Of a DNA stretch of 64,000 nucleotides, positions 1-9,847 are shown piece by piece. The stretch is from Flavobacteriaceae bacterium UBA5534 (GTDB lineage Bacteria > Bacteroidota > Bacteroidia > Flavobacteriales > Flavobacteriaceae), in contig DINS01000019.1 in the NCBI GenBank assembly GCA_002426015.1, forward strand, positions 107,774 to 171,773, read 5' to 3'. The position numbers were made by a program, and so were the translations under genes. Within the stretch, counting starts at the first letter, position 1. Each line of letters starts with the position of its first letter. The notes beneath the pieces are model-generated. The model did not search any database. It was not told where the DNA came from and worked only from the letters and a program-made list of their open reading frames with translations.

Positions 1-621
1 TCCAGCCATAACATAAGGTCTGAACATCAATGTTTTTACTTTTCCAAATTTGGTGTCAATGGTTTCTCGGCCCAAAAACTTCAGCCTAAAATTATAGTTT
101 TCATCATCAAAAAACATGTTAAGTGATACAATATCACCTACTTTGATGGTTTCTGTATTGTAGTTGTTTCTTAAATAATAAAATGCCGACACCATATCCT
201 GTACGTTCTTTTCTGTTGTAAAAGTACCTTTGGTGTTGTGCTTTTTATCATTGACAAAAGCTTTATTGTTGACTTGATCAAATTCGGTTTCTACATCTTT
301 TGTATGGCCACCTTCATCTATTTGACGGATAGATTTGTAAGGAAGACCAGTGCTTTTGTCAAAATAGCTTTCATAGCGATCCTTCACCTTAAAAAACCAT
401 TTGATGGCTCCAGTGGTCCAGCCTTTACCAATAACATGATACACAGGCTTTCCTTTATATGTTGATTCTTCAACACTTAAGGTCGCATTGCCTGCTTTTA
501 ACCAGTTGCTATAACTCATTTCAAATTTAAACCATTCGCCAGCCTGAAACGCTTGTTCTTTTTGGGCAAAAGACATATTGACCGTAGTTATAATAAATGC
601 TATAAGTAGGATGTTTTTCAT
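1..621 (-). CDS. DUF3108 domain-containing exported protein (C-terminus cut by window edge)
   Basis: This gene reads leftward and runs off the window, so only its first 207 codons are present and no stop is visible. It begins MKNILLIAFIITTVNMSFAQ, a clear signal peptide, so the product is exported to the periplasm or outer membrane. The mature part starts with GEWFKFEMSYSNWLKAGNATL and later has KWFFKVKDRYESYFD and DMVSAFYYLRNNY, the pattern I associate with the DUF3108 family (predicted beta-rich, function unknown). ATG at 621 is chosen because it starts the signal peptide. The gene is separated from hppD by about 200 bp and is not obviously in its operon. Confidence 0.75.
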   Translation of the reverse strand, partial: MKNILLIAFIITTVNMSFAQKEQAFQAGEWFKFEMSYSNWLKAGNATLSVEESTYKGKPVYHVIGKGWTTGAIKWFFKVKDRYESYFDKSTGLPYKSIRQIDEGGHTKDVETEFDQVNNKAFVNDKKHNTKGTFTTEKNVQDMVSAFYYLRNNYNTETIKVGDIVSLNMFFDDENYNFRLKFLGRETIDTKFGKVKTLMFRPYVMAG

Positions 622-825
622 AATTTGATGTTCATTGTAAATGTAGCTTATAAATACTACGCTTATATTATTTACAAGTAGATTTACAATTACTGTTCCA
701 AAAATATAAAAAAACTTGAAACAACCTCTAAATAAGGTATTTCAATGGTGTTAAATAAATGTTTAAATTTTAAAACAGAAACACCACCACTTTATTTCTT
801 AATGCAAGAATCAAGACAAAAAAGA

Positions 826-1986
826 TTATAAGGTCCCTCGTTTTTCCTGCTCTCTTTCAATGGATTCAAAAAGCGCTTTAAAGTTCCCAGCTCCAAAACC
901 ACGTGCTCCCATTCGCTGTATAATTTCAAAAAACAGTGTTGGTCGATCTTCGACTGGTTTTGTAAAAATCTGAAGTAGATAGCCTTCTTCATCGGCATCG
1001 ATCATTATGCCTAGGCTTTTTAAGGTTTCGATGTCTTCACGTAATTCATGATTATGCTCATGCAGACGTTTAGGTACTGCTCTGTAATATTCTTCTGGAG
1101 GTGTTGACAAAAACTCAACGCCACGCGATTTTAATTTGGCAACTGTGGAAATAATATCATCCGTTGCAACAGCAATATGTTGCACACCAGAACCTTCATA
1201 AAAATCGAGATACTCTTCAATTTGTGAGCGTTTTTTGCCTTTTGCTGGTTCGTTAATTGGAAACTTAATACGTCCATTACCATTACTCATTACCTTACTC
1301 ATCAAAGCTGAATACTCCGTATGGATTTGCTTGTCGTCAAATGATAAAAAGTTAACAAAGCCCATTACATCTTCGTACCATTTTACCCAAGTGTTCATTT
1401 GTCCCCAACCTACATTACCTACCATATGGTCGATAAATTTAAGCCCCACTGGTTCTGGGTTGTAGTCAGATTTCCATTCTTTAAAGCCTGGCATGAATTG
1501 GCCTTTATAGTTTTTACGCTCCACAAACATGTGTACAGTTTCGCCATAGGTATAAATTCCTGCTCTTACTACTTCACCAAACTCGTCTGTTTCAACTTTT
1601 GGTTCCATATAAGATTTTGCACCTCGTTTGGTAGTTTCTTCATAAGATTTGCGAGCATCATCTACCCAAAGGGCAACCACTTTTACTCCATCGCCATGTT
1701 TTACTATATGGTTATTAATAGGGGACTTACTGTTTAGTGGTGTTGTTAATACCAATCGTATTTTGTCTTGCTTGAGAACATAACTTACCTCATCGCGTGA
1801 ACCAGTTTCTAAACCTTTGTATGCGTACGATTGAAAACCGAATGCTGTTTTATAAAAATGTGCAGCTTGTTTTGCATTACCTACATAGAACTCTACATAA
1901 TCGGTTCCTAAAAGCGGAAGAAAATCTTGTGCGCCTTCAAATATTTTTTCTAGTCCGTATTCAACTGATTTTATGTCTTTACTCAT
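826..1986 (-). CDS. hppD: 4-hydroxyphenylpyruvate dioxygenase
   Basis: This cytosolic non-haem iron dioxygenase converts 4-hydroxyphenylpyruvate to homogentisate in tyrosine breakdown. The 386-residue protein has the two vicinal-oxygen-chelate halves of the family. The C-terminal half carries the three iron ligands: the His in FIDHMVGNVGWG, the His in GVQHIAVATDD and the Glu in TLFFEIIQRMG, followed by the conserved GFGAGNFKALFE helix. I take the ATG at 1986 (MSKDIKSVEYG). An in-frame ATG at 2019 would add MSPQSGLKTNN, which is not family-like. The gene lies 88 bp downstream of hmgA on the same strand, so the next two steps of tyrosine catabolism are probably one transcript. Confidence 0.95.
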   Translation of the reverse strand: MSKDIKSVEYGLEKIFEGAQDFLPLLGTDYVEFYVGNAKQAAHFYKTAFGFQSYAYKGLETGSRDEVSYVLKQDKIRLVLTTPLNSKSPINNHIVKHGDGVKVVALWVDDARKSYEETTKRGAKSYMEPKVETDEFGEVVRAGIYTYGETVHMFVERKNYKGQFMPGFKEWKSDYNPEPVGLKFIDHMVGNVGWGQMNTWVKWYEDVMGFVNFLSFDDKQIHTEYSALMSKVMSNGNGRIKFPINEPAKGKKRSQIEEYLDFYEGSGVQHIAVATDDIISTVAKLKSRGVEFLSTPPEEYYRAVPKRLHEHNHELREDIETLKSLGIMIDADEEGYLLQIFTKPVEDRPTLFFEIIQRMGARGFGAGNFKALFESIEREQEKRGTL

Positions 1987-2074
1987 GTTGTTTGTTTTTA
2001 GCCCTGATTGAGGCGACATCCTTTTTGTTTTTTACGAAAAGATATAGCCAAAAGCAGGAAATTGCTTCTAATTA

Positions 2075-3235
2075 TTAATGGTCTAACCAAGATTTAAAAT
2101 AATCTTCGTCAGCTATTTTTAATGCTTCTTCTGTAACTTTTAATGGTTTAAACGTGTCGACCATAACAGCTAACTCGTCTGTTTTTACTTTGCCTATACT
2201 TCGCTCTACAGCTCCTGGATGTGGACCATGAGGAATACCAGCTGGATGAAGTGAAATATGTCCTGCATCGACATCGTTACGGCTCATGAAATCGCCATCG
2301 ACATAGTATAACACCTCATCACTATCTATATTACTATGATTGTAAGGCGCTGGAATACTTTGCGGATGGTAATCGTACAATCGTGGCACAAAACTACAGA
2401 CTACAAAAGCATCTGTTTCGAATGTTTGATGCACTGGAGGTGGTTGATGAATGCGTCCTGTAATGGGTTCGAAATCATGAATTGAGAACGCATAAGGATA
2501 GTTATAACCATCATAACCAACAACATCGAAAGGATGTGAGGCGTAAACCATTTCGAAAATATCATTTTGCTTTTTAACTTTGATAAGGAAATCGCCAGAT
2601 TCGTTATAGGTTTCTAATTCTTGTGGTTGGCGAATATCGCGTTCACAAAAAGGTGAATGCTCTAACAATTGCCCGAACCAATTACGATATCGTTTTGGTG
2701 TATAAATTGGTCGTCGAGACTCAACTATAAACAATCTGTTGTCTTCAGTATCGAAGTCTAGTTTATAGATAATTCCTCTTGGCACCACTAAATAATCCCC
2801 ATATTTAAAATCGAGATTACCTAAATGTGTTCGCAATTTCCCTGTGCCTTTATGAATAAAAATAAGCTCGTCGGCATCGGTGTTTTTATAAAAATAATCT
2901 TTGGTTGATTGTTTTGGTGCAGCCAAAATAATGCTACAATCGCTATTGGTTAATATTGTTTTGCGGCTTTGCAAATAATCGTTTTCTGGCTTTACCTGAA
3001 ACCCTCTGAAACGATACGATTGTATGCTGTTTTCTTTTGCGATTTTTGGAGCTACACTATATTGTTTTTTTATTTCCTTTACCTGTGTTGGTCGCTGTTC
3101 GTGATAGCTATTTGTTGACATTCCATCAAAACCTATGGTGCCAAATAATTGCTCGGAATACAAACTACCGTCTGGTTTTTTAAATTGTATATGTCGTTTG
3201 GGAGGAATGTTCCCTAATTTATGATAAAATGGCAT
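2075..3235 (-). CDS. hmgA: Homogentisate 1,2-dioxygenase
   Basis: This iron enzyme opens the ring of homogentisate to maleylacetoacetate, the step after HppD. The 386-residue protein is a cupin-type dioxygenase; the start MPFYHKLGNIPPKRHIQF and the segment HPAGIPHGPHPGAVE, which carries metal or substrate histidines, are characteristic. It is shorter than the roughly 430-445 residue proteobacterial and animal enzymes, as expected for the compact version usual in Bacteroidota. It is the first gene of a leftward pair with hppD. Maleylacetoacetate isomerase and fumarylacetoacetase are not in the window. Confidence 0.93.
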   Translation of the reverse strand: MPFYHKLGNIPPKRHIQFKKPDGSLYSEQLFGTIGFDGMSTNSYHEQRPTQVKEIKKQYSVAPKIAKENSIQSYRFRGFQVKPENDYLQSRKTILTNSDCSIILAAPKQSTKDYFYKNTDADELIFIHKGTGKLRTHLGNLDFKYGDYLVVPRGIIYKLDFDTEDNRLFIVESRRPIYTPKRYRNWFGQLLEHSPFCERDIRQPQELETYNESGDFLIKVKKQNDIFEMVYASHPFDVVGYDGYNYPYAFSIHDFEPITGRIHQPPPVHQTFETDAFVVCSFVPRLYDYHPQSIPAPYNHSNIDSDEVLYYVDGDFMSRNDVDAGHISLHPAGIPHGPHPGAVERSIGKVKTDELAVMVDTFKPLKVTEEALKIADEDYFKSWLDH

Positions 3236-3289
3236 TTTTTAAAGTTTAAGAATTAAAAATGAACTTGCCTTAAATTTTAAAGCGCAGTA

Positions 3290-3297
3290 TAAAGATA
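3290..3297 (-). promoter_or_regulatory. Candidate -7 box for hmgA-hppD
   Basis: On the minus strand TATCTTTA differs at one position from the Bacteroidota -7 consensus TAnnTTTG and lies about 55 nt before the hmgA ATG. No convincing TTG -33 element is seen at the usual spacing, so this is weak. Confidence 0.3.
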
Positions 3298-3426
3298 CAA
3301 TAATGCCTAATTATTCGGGATTTCTTTTGATAAGAAATTTAAGAAGTAATAATATGTTTTCCCAAAATGGTGTCATGATGTTACAAATATCGGAAATTTT
3401 TAATAATCATTTCTAACAAAAGAATG

Positions 3427-5661
3427 TTAAAACCAAAATCCAACATTAAAAAACCACATACTATTTTTAACTTCTGGCGAATAGGTGTATTTGGCTTCAA
3501 TAGGCCCTAAAAATGTTTCGAATGAATAGCCTATAGCATAACCACTATAATCTGGCGAAGTAATCCACTCTCCTGTATCGAAAATATTATCCTCAACATT
3601 GGCATAATTGGCTGCAAAAGTGATATGGTTTTTCTTGAAGATTTCATAGTCCAAGTTGATGGTGCCCTTTACAAAACTATTACCAAGTATGGCCAAATAA
3701 TCATAGCCATAAAACGCTATATAGTTATTGATAAAATTATTGCCATAACCTCCAAGTACAAAATTTAAAGAATTTGGTGAATTTTCACCAATTCTAAAAC
3801 CACCTTGAGTGATAATGTTGCAGGCCAATTTCTCAATAGGTGTAAAAGCGTAGCCAATATCTGCCTTTGCTATCGAAAACTGTGAAAAATCTTTGTTGAA
3901 GTCGGATGCATATACATACAAATGGAAGTCACCATTAAAATAAAATCCTTCTTTTGGAAAATATCTATTGCTATAGGTGTCCAATTTAAGTGTTCCAAAA
4001 AGGCTGATGTAATCAGTGTTTTCAAAAACAATGGCTCTGTCATTTTGATCGTTGTTTAATGTTTCTGATTTAATCTTCAATCGCTTATGCTCGGCGCCTA
4101 AACCTAGGGCAAAGTCTTTGCGAAATAATGTTTGTAGATAAAACTGATTGGTTTGGTCTTGTATATCAACCTCTAATTGATTGAGTCCAGTAATGGTTTG
4201 TTGGGTTTCATCCAAATAAAATTTGGCATTCACATTTTTATGAAATTGATTAAATCTTGATTTTAATCCAATACTCCAATAAAAACCCTTATCAATAAAA
4301 TACTCAAAGTTATAGCGAACATTATCTCCGAGAATAATATCGAAAGAGGCTACATCATTATCTAAGAGCAGTCGCTTTTTTGTAAAATTGACCAAAGCAG
4401 CACTTTTATACAGATCATCATAATGCAAACCAAGTTTTATTAGTGCTGTAATTTGGTTTTCAGTCAGTGTAGCTTCCATGTCATAGCCGGCTTCATTTTT
4501 GCTCTTATGGAATTCATATTGAAAGGCGTTAAAATTATTTGTGGCGACAAGATTGTTGACTCCTCCATTAAAATCGGTATAACTTACTTTGGAATTTGGT
4601 TTTAACTTTAACTTTCCAAGCAAATATGCTCTTGTGTAGCGTTTATTGCCTTGAAATTTTATATCATTAATAATGATACTGTCGCGTGATATTTCTTCTA
4701 TTTTTTCTCTAGGCGATAGGGTGTATTTAGGCAACTCATTTAGAGCTTCTAATTTTTCGCGCGCAGCAGCCTCTCCATTTTTAATAATGGTATTGCCTTC
4801 GCTAAACGAAACTACCGTAAATTTTGTGATGTCAGGTTTGATGTAAATGTCTGTTTTTTGTGCTTTTTTCTTCATATCGTTGATGGTACGATAGTTATTG
4901 ATTTGGAGCAAGATATCTGGTGCTGTTGATAGTTCATCTCGTGTTGCTAAACCATCTTGCACATCGACACCTATAATAATATCTATTCCTTTTGCCTTGA
5001 GTTCATCAATAGGATAATTATTAGTAACACCACCATCTATCAAGATGTTATCATCAATTATCACTGGTTGAAACAAAGATGGGAAGGCACCACTGGCAGC
5101 AACCGCTTGTGATAAATTTCCTTTATCGAGAATGATAGCTTCTCCTGTTTCAATATTAGTAGCTATACAGAAGAAGGGAATGGGAAGTTTACTAAAATCT
5201 TCGACTTCACTTACATGAAGTGTTAGTTTTGACAAGAGGTTAAACACATTTTGACCTCTTGATAATGCCGAAGGGAGTTTTACTTTAAACTTTTCGAATG
5301 GAAGCGATACAGCATATTTTTCTGAATTTTCACGCTCATAAAATGTTTTGGCTGCCCTAGGAATATTGTCATTGATAACATCATCAAAATTGAGTTCTTT
5401 GAATATAGAATCCAATTGTTTGCCAGAATATCCCGAAGCATATAGTGATCCAATAATCGCTCCCATACTTGTACCAGCGATATAATCGACTTTAATGTTA
5501 AGGCTGTCAATGACTTTCAATACACCAATATGAGCAAACCCTTTGGCACCACCACCACTTAACACCAACCCAACTTTTTGATCATGATGAGGTGGTGGTT
5601 GTTGAGCATTAAGCTGAACAACAAAAAAAAAGGTGAGTATAATGGATAATATGGGCTTCAT
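3427..5661 (-). CDS. Patatin-like phospholipase fused to an outer-membrane beta-barrel
   Basis: The predicted role is a lipid acyl hydrolase tethered to the outer membrane. The 744-residue protein has a signal peptide (1-20, ending LNAQQ) and a patatin domain at about 29-225. The patatin domain shows the oxyanion loop GGGAKG (36-41), the nucleophile elbow GTSMG with Ser65, and the catalytic Asp209 in IDGGVTNNYP. A POTRA-like segment follows at about 325-400 (DIKFQGNKRYTRAYLL), then a C-terminal barrel of about 340 residues ending in GFWF, with an Omp85-like (bacterial surface antigen) look. The layout matches patatin-Omp85 proteins of the PlpD/type Vd kind. Its ATG overlaps the uvrC stop (ATGA), so translation is probably coupled to uvrC. 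The substrate is unknown. Confidence 0.88.
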   Translation of the reverse strand: MKPILSIILTFFFVVQLNAQQPPPHHDQKVGLVLSGGGAKGFAHIGVLKVIDSLNIKVDYIAGTSMGAIIGSLYASGYSGKQLDSIFKELNFDDVINDNIPRAAKTFYERENSEKYAVSLPFEKFKVKLPSALSRGQNVFNLLSKLTLHVSEVEDFSKLPIPFFCIATNIETGEAIILDKGNLSQAVAASGAFPSLFQPVIIDDNILIDGGVTNNYPIDELKAKGIDIIIGVDVQDGLATRDELSTAPDILLQINNYRTINDMKKKAQKTDIYIKPDITKFTVVSFSEGNTIIKNGEAAAREKLEALNELPKYTLSPREKIEEISRDSIIINDIKFQGNKRYTRAYLLGKLKLKPNSKVSYTDFNGGVNNLVATNNFNAFQYEFHKSKNEAGYDMEATLTENQITALIKLGLHYDDLYKSAALVNFTKKRLLLDNDVASFDIILGDNVRYNFEYFIDKGFYWSIGLKSRFNQFHKNVNAKFYLDETQQTITGLNQLEVDIQDQTNQFYLQTLFRKDFALGLGAEHKRLKIKSETLNNDQNDRAIVFENTDYISLFGTLKLDTYSNRYFPKEGFYFNGDFHLYVYASDFNKDFSQFSIAKADIGYAFTPIEKLACNIITQGGFRIGENSPNSLNFVLGGYGNNFINNYIAFYGYDYLAILGNSFVKGTINLDYEIFKKNHITFAANYANVEDNIFDTGEWITSPDYSGYAIGYSFETFLGPIEAKYTYSPEVKNSMWFFNVGFWF

Positions 5662-7451
5662 TTTGAATTGTAAAAGTTACTGATTTTTTTTGCTCGAGCA
5701 TCACCAACGACCGTTTTTAAATCTTCGAACGATGCTTTACTAATGCGTTTAACAGTTTTAAAGTGCTTCATCAACTCTACAATGGTTTGCTCTCCAACAC
5801 CAGGAATCAATTCCAGTTCTGTGGTCAATGCGCCTTTGCTTCTCCTGTTTCTATGGTGTTCAATACCAAAACGATGTGCTTCGTTACGCAATTGCTGAAT
5901 GACTTTAAGCGTTTCACTTTTTTTATCTAAATATAATGGAATTGGATCGTCTGGATAAAATAATTCTTCCAAACGCTTCGCAATTCCGATGATGGCAATT
6001 TTGCCTCTTAAATTTAAAAGATCCAAACTTTTTAAAGCTGATGACAATTGCCCTTTTCCTCCATCAATGATAATCAATTGAGGTAATGGCTGGTTTTCTT
6101 CGAGTAAACGATTGTAGCGTCTATATACGACTTCTTCCATTGATGCAAAATCGTCTGGACCTTCAACTGTTTTTATGTTAAAATGACGATAGTCCTTTTT
6201 GCTTGGCTTACCGTTTTTGAAAACCACACAGGCCGCTACAGGATTAGTGCCTTGAATGTTACTGTTGTCAAAACATTCAATATGTCTAGGCTCTTCTTTA
6301 AGTCTCAAATCAGCTTTCATTTGCACCATAATGCGATTGACATGTCGATCTGGGTCGGTAATTTTTACTTGCTTAAAGCGTTCCATTCGGTAATATTTTG
6401 CGTTACGTTCTGAAAGCTCTAAAATTCGTTTTTTATCTCCCAATTTAGGGATGGTCACTTTTAGGTCTTCGCCCAGATCCAATTCAAAAGGGACATATAC
6501 TTCTTTAGATTTTGAATGAAAGCGCTGTCTTATTTCAGTAATGGCCAATTGCAGTAACTCTTCATCAGTTTCTTCTAGTTTTTTCTTGATTTCCAGTGTG
6601 TGCGACCGAATAATCGAACCATAAGAAAGCTGTAGGAAATTGACATAACCATAACTTTCATCGGATATAATGGAAAACACATCTACATTGCTGATTTTTG
6701 GATTGACAATGGTTGATTTTGCCTGATAGTTTTCTAGAATATCAATTTTTTCTTTTATTCGCTGTGCATCTTCAAACTCCATGTTTTGAGCATGCTCTTT
6801 CATTTGCTGTTTGAACTGCGATAACGACTCTTTAAAATTTCCTTTTAAAATTTCTTTAATTGCTGTGATATTCTCATGATAATTGGCTTCAGTCTGCAAG
6901 CCTTCACATGGACCTTTGCAATTGCCCAAATGATATTCTAAACATACTTTGTATTTACCTGCCTCAATTTTTTCTTCTGTTAAATCATAATTGCAAGTTC
7001 GGAGCTGGTATAATCCTTTTATCAAATCTAAAAGAGTATGCACAGTTTTCATACTTGTATAAGGGCCAAAATATTCCGAACCATCTTTGAAAACACGTCG
7101 TGTTGAAAACACCCTTGGGAAACGTTCGTTTTTAATGCAAATCCAAGGGTAAGATTTGTCATCCTTGAGCATAACATTATAACGAGGCTGGTATTTTTTG
7201 ATGAGGTTGTTTTCGAGAAGCAGCGCATCGGTTTCGGTTTCGACTACAATATGCTTGATAGTTGCAATCTTTTTTACCAACACTTTGGTCTTGCCATAAT
7301 CATGGTTTTTGGTAAAATAGGAGCTGACCCGTTTTTTTAAATCCTTTGCTTTGCCTACATACAATATCTTGTCATCTGCATCAAAATATTGATACACGCC
7401 AGGTTGGTGTGGCAAGGTTTGTAATTGAATTTCTAAAGTAGGCTTACTCAT
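5658..7451 (-). CDS. uvrC: Excinuclease ABC subunit C
   Basis: This is the dual-incision nuclease of nucleotide excision repair, acting with UvrA and UvrB, neither of which is in this window. The 597-residue protein has an N-terminal GIY-YIG nuclease (GVYQYFD...ILYVGKAKDLKKRV, residues 15-95), the cysteine-bearing region CNYDL...CLEYHLGNCKGPCEG, a UVR helix pair (about 200-240), and an RNase H-like second nuclease (ECFDNSNIQG, IIDGGKGQLSSA). It ends with a C-terminal helix-hairpin-helix pair (LIPGVGEQTIVELMKHF). Length and domain order are normal. It is upstream of, and overlaps by 4 nt, the patatin gene. Confidence 0.97.
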   Translation of the reverse strand: MSKPTLEIQLQTLPHQPGVYQYFDADDKILYVGKAKDLKKRVSSYFTKNHDYGKTKVLVKKIATIKHIVVETETDALLLENNLIKKYQPRYNVMLKDDKSYPWICIKNERFPRVFSTRRVFKDGSEYFGPYTSMKTVHTLLDLIKGLYQLRTCNYDLTEEKIEAGKYKVCLEYHLGNCKGPCEGLQTEANYHENITAIKEILKGNFKESLSQFKQQMKEHAQNMEFEDAQRIKEKIDILENYQAKSTIVNPKISNVDVFSIISDESYGYVNFLQLSYGSIIRSHTLEIKKKLEETDEELLQLAITEIRQRFHSKSKEVYVPFELDLGEDLKVTIPKLGDKKRILELSERNAKYYRMERFKQVKITDPDRHVNRIMVQMKADLRLKEEPRHIECFDNSNIQGTNPVAACVVFKNGKPSKKDYRHFNIKTVEGPDDFASMEEVVYRRYNRLLEENQPLPQLIIIDGGKGQLSSALKSLDLLNLRGKIAIIGIAKRLEELFYPDDPIPLYLDKKSETLKVIQQLRNEAHRFGIEHHRNRRSKGALTTELELIPGVGEQTIVELMKHFKTVKRISKASFEDLKTVVGDARAKKISNFYNSK

Positions 7452-7559
7452 CTCTCAAAGATAGTATATATCTAAAAACTTATGAAAGGAATATCGAATG
7501 AGAATTTTTAATTTAACATTAGATTTTCATTACCTTGCATCCCTATTTTAAACACTACA

Positions 7560-7982
7560 ATGCCTAAAAAAGTTATTGGTAGAATAGATAAAGCCGATTT
7601 TCCGTCGCTCGATTTATTTGACATTGACATAAAGATTGATACTGGAGCTTACACATCTTCCATACATTGCCACAAAGTGGTTGTTGAAGATGGTGTTCTT
7701 AAATGCCTGTTTTATGACGAAGGTCACCCACACTATAACGGTAAAGAGATACTCTTTAAAACCTTCACAAAAGCTAAAGTAAAAAGCAGTAATGGTATTG
7801 TTCAGAATAGATATAAAGTCAAAACGACCATCATTTTATTTGATAAAAAATACAGTATCAACCTTACGTTGAGCACCAGAGATGATATGAAATATCCTGT
7901 ACTTATTGGTAGAAAATTCTTGTCAAAGAAATTCATTGTCGATGTTAATCTAAAAAACGTATCTTATAACAAAAAGAATTAA
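7560..7982 (+). CDS. RimB-type retropepsin-like protease (RimK/LysX-associated, annotated elsewhere as ATP-dependent zinc protease)
   Basis: This is a small 140-residue protein of the family linked to RimK and LysX operons (COG4067). It starts [19 protein letters not shown] and has the aspartic-protease-like active-site motif [10 protein letters not shown] (about residues 28-37), then a beta-rich body ending with [17 protein letters not shown], which mirrors the second strand pair of retropepsins. In Pseudomonas the related RimB is reported to work with RimK on ribosomal protein S6. Here its stop overlaps the rimK start (TAATG), which supports the same partnership. Whether it is a peptidase, and whether it is aspartic or metal-dependent, cannot be decided from sequence. 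Confidence 0.8.
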   Translation: MPKKVIGRIDKADFPSLDLFDIDIKIDTGAYTSSIHCHKVVVEDGVLKCLFYDEGHPHYNGKEILFKTFTKAKVKSSNGIVQNRYKVKTTIILFDKKYSINLTLSTRDDMKYPVLIGRKFLSKKFIVDVNLKNVSYNKKN

Positions 7983-8854
7983 TGAACATAGTCATATTAT
8001 CTCGAAACCCTCATCTTTACTCAACACAACGACTGGTTGAAGCCTCAATACAACGCAAGCACACTGTTGAAGTGATTGATCCTTTAAAATGTGAAATTAT
8101 CATTGAAAAGAAAAATCCTGCTGTCTTGTATAAAGGAAAACCTTTAGAAAATGTCGATGCCATCATACCTCGTATTGGTGCATCAGTCACCTTTTATGGT
8201 ACTGCCGTTGTACGACAATTTGAAATGATGAAAGTATTTTCGGTTGTTGAATCACAGGCTTTGGTAAGGTCGCGAGATAAATTGAGAAGTTTACAGGTTT
8301 TGTCGCGTGCAGGTTTAGGAATGCCAAAAACCGTGTTTTCCAACTACACAAAAGATGTTGCAGAAGTCATTGAATATGTTGGTGGAGCACCATTGGTCAT
8401 CAAATTACTGGAAGGCACACAAGGTCTTGGAGTCGTATTGGCAGAAACAAATAATGCAGCCGAATCGGTTTTAGAAGCCTTTAACGGTTTGCAGGCTCGA
8501 GTGATTGTTCAAGAGTTTATCAAAGAAGCAAAAGGCGCTGACATTAGAGCTTTTATTGTGGATGGGAATGTGGTTGGTGCCATGAAACGTCAAGGCAAGG
8601 AAGGAGAATTTCGTTCTAACTTGCATCGTGGCGGAAGTGCAAATATCATTCAATTGACTGATGAAGAAGAGAATGCAGCGTTAAAAGCAGCAAAAGCCTT
8701 AGGATTGGGTGTGTGTGGTGTAGATATGCTGCAATCGGCTCGTGGACCTTTGATTTTGGAAGTAAATTCATCTCCTGGACTGGAAGGTATTGAAGCTGCT
8801 ACCAAAAAAGATATTGCAAAAAGTATTATTCGTTTTATTGAACGTAACGTTTAA
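7982..8854 (+). CDS. rimK: RimK-type ATP-grasp ligase (ribosomal protein S6--L-glutamate ligase)
   Basis: The family adds glutamate residues to the C-terminus of ribosomal protein S6 and can make poly-alpha-glutamate, using ATP. The 290-residue protein has the typical pre-ATP-grasp N-terminus with [13 protein letters not shown]. The ATP-grasp core includes [20 protein letters not shown], the glycine-rich loop [28 protein letters not shown], and the metal-binding end [14 protein letters not shown]. Length is close to the E. coli enzyme (300). It is translationally coupled to the RimB-like gene, and 6 bp separate it from the following amidohydrolase. The substrate here is inferred from the family. 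Confidence 0.92.
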   Translation: MNIVILSRNPHLYSTQRLVEASIQRKHTVEVIDPLKCEIIIEKKNPAVLYKGKPLENVDAIIPRIGASVTFYGTAVVRQFEMMKVFSVVESQALVRSRDKLRSLQVLSRAGLGMPKTVFSNYTKDVAEVIEYVGGAPLVIKLLEGTQGLGVVLAETNNAAESVLEAFNGLQARVIVQEFIKEAKGADIRAFIVDGNVVGAMKRQGKEGEFRSNLHRGGSANIIQLTDEEENAALKAAKALGLGVCGVDMLQSARGPLILEVNSSPGLEGIEAATKKDIAKSIIRFIERNV

Positions 8855-8860
8855 CCTTTT

Positions 8861-9835
8861 ATGGCTATAGATTACAAAGAAGTTATTACCATTCTTGGTC
8901 ATGAGATTCCACGAGGGACTTCAAAGGAAATCAATTTTAATATTGCCAAATTGCATACGGCAACAAAAATTGAAGTTCCGGTAATTATTGAGCGTTCCAA
9001 AAAACCTGGTCCAACGATTTTGTTCACAGCAGGTATTCATGGCGATGAAATAAATGGCGTCGATATTGTAAGGCAACTTATTGCGCGAAAGATCAACAAA
9101 CCAAAACGAGGCACCATTATTTGCATGCCAATACTTAATGTCTTTGGTTTTTTGAATGGTACCCGAGCTTTTCCAGATGGACGTGATCTTAATCGTGTGT
9201 TTCCTGGATTTGCAAATGGGTCGTTGGCGAGTAGAGTGGCTCATAGATTAATGCATGAGGTCATTCCGGAAGTCGATTTGATTGTTGATTTTCATACTGG
9301 AGGTGCAAGCCGATTTAATGCAGCACAAGTACGTATTGTCAGAGAGCAACCAGAACTCGACGAGTTAGCTTCGGTTTTTGGAGCTCCTTTTGTTTTGTAT
9401 TCCAACCATATTGCTAAGTCTTTTAGAAATGCCTGCTTTCAATTAGGGAAGCCTATTTTGTTATATGAAGGAGGCAAATCGTCATTTGTTAACGAAACCA
9501 TTTCTAAAGTTGGTGTCGAGGGCGTAAAACGTTTGTTGATGCATTATGATATGCTCAATTCTAAATTAAAGTCTAATACTCCAAAAATGCCGACTGTTTT
9601 TGTGGAAGAGAGTAAGTGGATTCGTGCTAAACAATCTGGAATGTTTAAAGCTAGGGTTGCTGTAAATACCAAGGTGGACATTGGTGATGTCATTGGGCAA
9701 ATAACGGATCCATACGGAAGGGTTCATCATAGCGTAAAATCGACGATTGAGGGTTATATCATCAATGTCAATGAAGCCTCATTGGTGTACCAAGGAGACG
9801 CCTTGTTTCATGTGACTACGAAGGTGAAGGCTTAA
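8861..9835 (+). CDS. Succinylglutamate desuccinylase/aspartoacylase family zinc amidohydrolase
   Basis: This family removes acyl or amino-acyl groups from amino-acid amides with a single zinc ion. The 324-residue protein has the M14-like zinc site: His and Glu in TAGIHGDEINGVDIV and the third ligand in DFHTGGASRFNA. It also has GRDLNRVFPG and the late glutamate region LLYEGGKSSFVNE. A C-terminal lipoyl/biotinyl-like beta module follows (IRAKQSGMFKARVAVNTKVD...GYIINV), common to this subfamily. The gene immediately follows rimK in the same operon, so a role in trimming glutamate-containing products is plausible. The true substrate is unknown. Confidence 0.88.
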   Translation: MAIDYKEVITILGHEIPRGTSKEINFNIAKLHTATKIEVPVIIERSKKPGPTILFTAGIHGDEINGVDIVRQLIARKINKPKRGTIICMPILNVFGFLNGTRAFPDGRDLNRVFPGFANGSLASRVAHRLMHEVIPEVDLIVDFHTGGASRFNAAQVRIVREQPELDELASVFGAPFVLYSNHIAKSFRNACFQLGKPILLYEGGKSSFVNETISKVGVEGVKRLLMHYDMLNSKLKSNTPKMPTVFVEESKWIRAKQSGMFKARVAVNTKVDIGDVIGQITDPYGRVHHSVKSTIEGYIINVNEASLVYQGDALFHVTTKVKA

Positions 9836-9847
9836 AATTTCGACAGC

